Of a DNA stretch of 64,000 nt, positions 61,645 through 64,000 are shown piece by piece (position 1 is the stretch's first letter; each line of letters begins with the position of its first letter). Made by a program: the position numbers and the translations under genes. The notes beneath the pieces were generated by a model. The model ran no database searches. It was not told where the DNA came from and worked only from the letters and a program-made list of their open reading frames with translations. Source of the stretch: Blastocatellia bacterium (GTDB lineage: Bacteria; Acidobacteriota; Blastocatellia; HR10; J050); assembly GCA_025054955.1 (NCBI GenBank), contig JANWZE010000050.1:1-64000 (forward strand). Direction: 5' to 3'.

Positions 61645-62372
61645 AAATGGAGATTCAGGCTCATCGTATTCTGGCCATCTCGGCGGTGCGGGACGAAGAG
61701 AAAAGCATTGGTCGCGTGATTGAGCAGTTGAAGCAGATTGGCCTGTCTGACATTGCCATCGTTGATGACGGTTCGACCGATGGCACCAGTGAGATTCTTC
61801 AGGCACATGGTATCACCGTGTTGCGCAGCGGAGCCCGCGAAGGCTTAGGCATGGCCGCGCGCAGCTTGTTCCAGTATGCTCGTCATCATCAGTTTGAAGT
61901 CGTCGTCACGTTGGCCGGCAACGGTAAAGACGATCCGATGCAAATTCCGCGCCTGTTGCAGCCACTGTTGGAGGAAGGGTATGACTTGGTCCAGGGTTCG
62001 CGGTATCTGCCCGGCGGCAGCTACACGAACATGCCGTTTTATCGGTGGCTGGGCACGCGGCTGATTTATCCGCTCTTGTTTTTTCTTGTTACGGGTCGCT
62101 GGATGACTGATGCAACCAACGGCTTCCGCGCCTTTCGCATGAGCTTGTTCGATGATCCACGCATCAACCTTCATCAGGACTGGCTATCACAATATGAGAT
62201 GGAACCGTACATTCTCTACAAAGCGGTGACTCTTGGGTACAAGGTCAAAGAGGTGCCTGTCAGTAAAACCTATCCAAAGCGTGGCGAAGAGTACACCAAG
62301 ATGAAACCGATCACCGGCTGGTGGAGCATCCTACGACCACTCGTCTTGCTGGGCCTGAGAATCAAGCGTTAG
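61641..62372 (+). CDS. glycosyltransferase family 2 (DPM1-like)
   Basis: A 243-residue GT-A glycosyltransferase. [16 protein letters not shown] and the later [18 protein letters not shown] (in place of the usual DGD) and [27 protein letters not shown] resemble polyprenyl-phosphate mannose/glucose synthases. It is a soluble or peripheral enzyme that would make a polyprenyl-phosphate sugar. Such a product would be the donor for GT39-like enzymes, one of which is encoded at 30994. The ATG at 61641 overlaps the previous stop, so it is coupled to the acyltransferase gene. Confidence 0.88.
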   Translation: MKMEIQAHRILAISAVRDEEKSIGRVIEQLKQIGLSDIAIVDDGSTDGTSEILQAHGITVLRSGAREGLGMAARSLFQYARHHQFEVVVTLAGNGKDDPMQIPRLLQPLLEEGYDLVQGSRYLPGGSYTNMPFYRWLGTRLIYPLLFFLVTGRWMTDATNGFRAFRMSLFDDPRINLHQDWLSQYEMEPYILYKAVTLGYKVKEVPVSKTYPKRGEEYTKMKPITGWWSILRPLVLLGLRIKR

Positions 62373-63164
62373 AAGGCCACAGGGCCGGATAGACCCAATA
62401 GGCGGGCCGTCTTCGGTAGGAGGCAGAAGCCGCATGATACCACGTGCGGAAGATCGCGTTGAGGGAACCAAAAAGCATGGTGGAGCCTGACTGACTGGCA
62501 ACGTGCGATCTTCACGCGGCATTTGGGAGCGGCGGCAGTGGCACACCAGAAGGTAGCCACTGCCGTGCAACGTCCAGGAGGGCGTCATCCCAATCCATCG
62601 CGAATTCAGTAAGCGCCACCCGTTCCCCTCGTCGGCTCGCTGATGCTTTGCAATCGCTGGTCATGAATGCGCTGCTCTGGCGTGTCTGCATTGCGCCACA
62701 CTCGTGTTCGCCCTGTTGCTGGAGGCATTGCCCCTCTGGGAGCGTTGTCACAAGCCGCTTGCGCGGCTCAGCGGAAACGAGCGCAGCATGAATGATCCGG
62801 AGGCGCATAGAACATCGTCGGCTGCCGCTTGCGAAAGTCGGCTGCCGCTTGCGAAATTTTGATCCCGCTCTTCATTTCGCTTCATCAAACATAGCCCTTC
62901 CCCGGATTATTGGTATGAGGCCTCCGGCAACTGTAAGGAGAAAGCATTACGTGGTGTTGTTGGGTAAATTTCGTTGACAACCAGAGAACGAAGAAGGAAA
63001 ATAATGCCGCTCCTGGTGAATTGTTGAGGAGGTAGTAATACCAATTGCATAGGAAAAGGTCGCGTTTATGAAGCCAAAAAGCAGAGTAGGACCTAAACTG
63101 ATAAGGAGCAATCTGGAGTCCTCACTCGGCGTTGGGTATGAGGTCATGGTGAGGAGGTGCAATC
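62373..63164. other. intergenic region with hairpin and small tandem repeat
   Basis: 792 bases without a convincing gene. A 9-bp perfect inverted repeat (GGCAGTGGC/GCCACTGCC, 62534-62564) could be a terminator-like hairpin after the GT2 gene, but no T-run follows. A 20-bp unit (GTCGGCTGCCGCTTGCGAAA) is repeated twice in tandem at 62817-62856. The open frame on the minus strand at 62512-62808 has no supporting signal. Confidence 0.6.
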
Positions 63165-64000
63165 ATGTATTGGCGCAAGCAAAGCCTATTTGTCGTGTTG
63201 CTGTTGGTGGGGGGATTGTTGATCGGGTCGGCGATGCCGCCGTCTCAGTTGATTCACGCGCAAGCAGAGGCAATTCGATTAGACGTTCCACCGGATGGAA
63301 TCACCATTCGGCGTAATCCGCTCATTCTGAGCGGAACCGTGCATGATCCGGCGGTCCAGGTTGTTTACATCAACAAGGTGAATGCTCCGGTGATGGTGTT
63401 GGGGCGGCGACGGACGGATATGCCGGGGGTTCCGTTTCCCGTTGTCAACGGCCGATTCATCGGCTACGCGGCGTTTCTCGGAGTCGGTCCGAACACTGTG
63501 CGTGTTAGTTATTATGATAAGAACAACGTGCTGCGAAGCGTGGACGTGCGGGTTGTCTATAACTCATCGGAATTTGAGGCATTCGATATTGTGCCAGACC
63601 TGCGTGCTGAGTCGTTGCGCCAGCCGGTGGGGCAGCCTGTCGAGTTGTTCATTCGCCTGCGCAATCGGACTTCTCAGAGGGCGATAGGCGTAGCTCGCCT
63701 GGAGCTGAAGAAACCGGACGGAAGCGTTTTGCCGCTCACTCCCATCAACTATACAATCGAGGCAGGCTGGCGACAGGAATTCGCGCCTACGCTCACAGCG
63801 GAGCTGGACCAACTTGGCGTGTACGAAGTGATCCTGACGGTGATGAATCAGCAGGCTCAGGTCGTGTCAAGTGACAATGTTCACTTCGAGGTTTATCGCC
63901 CGCAGGACTTTCCTTTCGTGGATGTATCAGCCCAAGCGGGCATCCGGTTTCTCCACCAACTGGGCGTGCCAGAGGGCGGCGGCGCATCATGGGCCGACTA
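63165..64000 (+). CDS. secreted FG-GAP/UnbV-type protein, N-terminal part (cut by window end)
   Basis: An open frame from ATG 63165 to the last base of the window (278 codons, no stop). GTGAGGAGGTGCAATC precedes the ATG. A signal peptide (about 1-34) is followed by a region very similar to the FG-GAP protein at 49992: NKVNAPVMVLGRRRTDMPGV and PFPVVNGRF here versus VVYVIRVGAPVVILGRRRDE and PFPVINGRF there, and later YRPQDFPFVDVSAQAGI versus YRPDDFPFIDISKAAGI. The FG-GAP repeats and ASPIC/UnbV domain should follow beyond the edge. It is a paralogue in the opposite orientation, 11 kb away. Confidence 0.85.
   Translation, partial: MYWRKQSLFVVLLLVGGLLIGSAMPPSQLIHAQAEAIRLDVPPDGITIRRNPLILSGTVHDPAVQVVYINKVNAPVMVLGRRRTDMPGVPFPVVNGRFIGYAAFLGVGPNTVRVSYYDKNNVLRSVDVRVVYNSSEFEAFDIVPDLRAESLRQPVGQPVELFIRLRNRTSQRAIGVARLELKKPDGSVLPLTPINYTIEAGWRQEFAPTLTAELDQLGVYEVILTVMNQQAQVVSSDNVHFEVYRPQDFPFVDVSAQAGIRFLHQLGVPEGGGASWAD

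Noticed and set aside
62512-62808. 98-codon minus-strand frame
   Set aside because: No ribosome binding site and no similarity that I recognise; the hairpin at 62534-62564 lies inside it.

Overview
This is a 64 kb bacterial chromosomal window with 47 intact or probable genes, one of them cut by the right edge, four decayed genes and one short gene remnant. I see no rRNA, tRNA, CRISPR array, phage or complete transposase gene. The gene set suggests an Acidobacteriota-like organism, perhaps Blastocatellia: serial degenerate amidohydrolases, ASPIC/UnbV FG-GAP proteins, a Planctomycete-type cytochrome fused to a PHM-like region, many alkaline-phosphatase-superfamily paralogues, and abundant short palindromic intergenic repeats. 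That taxonomy is inference from gene content, since no marker RNA is present.

1-30 kb is mostly housekeeping and catabolic. It holds citrate synthase, a lipoprotein di-haem peroxidase, tryptophanase (specificity residues favour Trp over Tyr), a GCS2 ligase fused to CBS domains, an orphan eRF1-C-terminal-like zinc protein, pirin, a peptidoglycan-binding protein, a class II glutamine amidotransferase and a Cys/Met PLP enzyme. An operon of three amidohydrolases follows, of which only the middle one keeps its metal ligands. Then come an ABC-F ATPase, an NAD-dependent epimerase, a phasin/PHA-regulator pair, a sodium:solute symporter, a TonB-like protein, PsuG, Maf and a YkgJ-type cysteine cluster protein.

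30-62 kb looks like a cell-envelope lipid/glycan island. It has five full-length paralogues of an alkaline-phosphatase-superfamily phosphodiesterase plus one gene remnant. Between them lie a GT4, a GT39-like membrane transferase, an LpxL-like acyltransferase, two B12-dependent radical SAM proteins, a Wzx-type flippase, and a cassette of acyl carrier protein, two KAS III enzymes, a left-handed beta-helix acyltransferase and a GT2. Two related secreted FG-GAP/UnbV proteins (the second truncated by the window end) and a cytochrome/monooxygenase-like protein are placed among them. My inference is that these genes build, export and remodel an unusual phospho- or glycolipid. The substrate cannot be read from sequence.

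Three decayed toxin-antitoxin loci surround the third phosphodiesterase gene: a DUF104/PIN fusion interrupted by a dispersed repeat, a frameshifted DUF4258/YgiT pair, and a VapC-like gene with one in-frame stop beside an intact antitoxin. The intergenic DNA carries at least four palindromic repeat families, including a MITE-like element of about 135 bp present four times, and a tandemly duplicated leader with a hairpin, a 40-nt stem-loop and coupled short ORFs upstream of the TonB-like gene.
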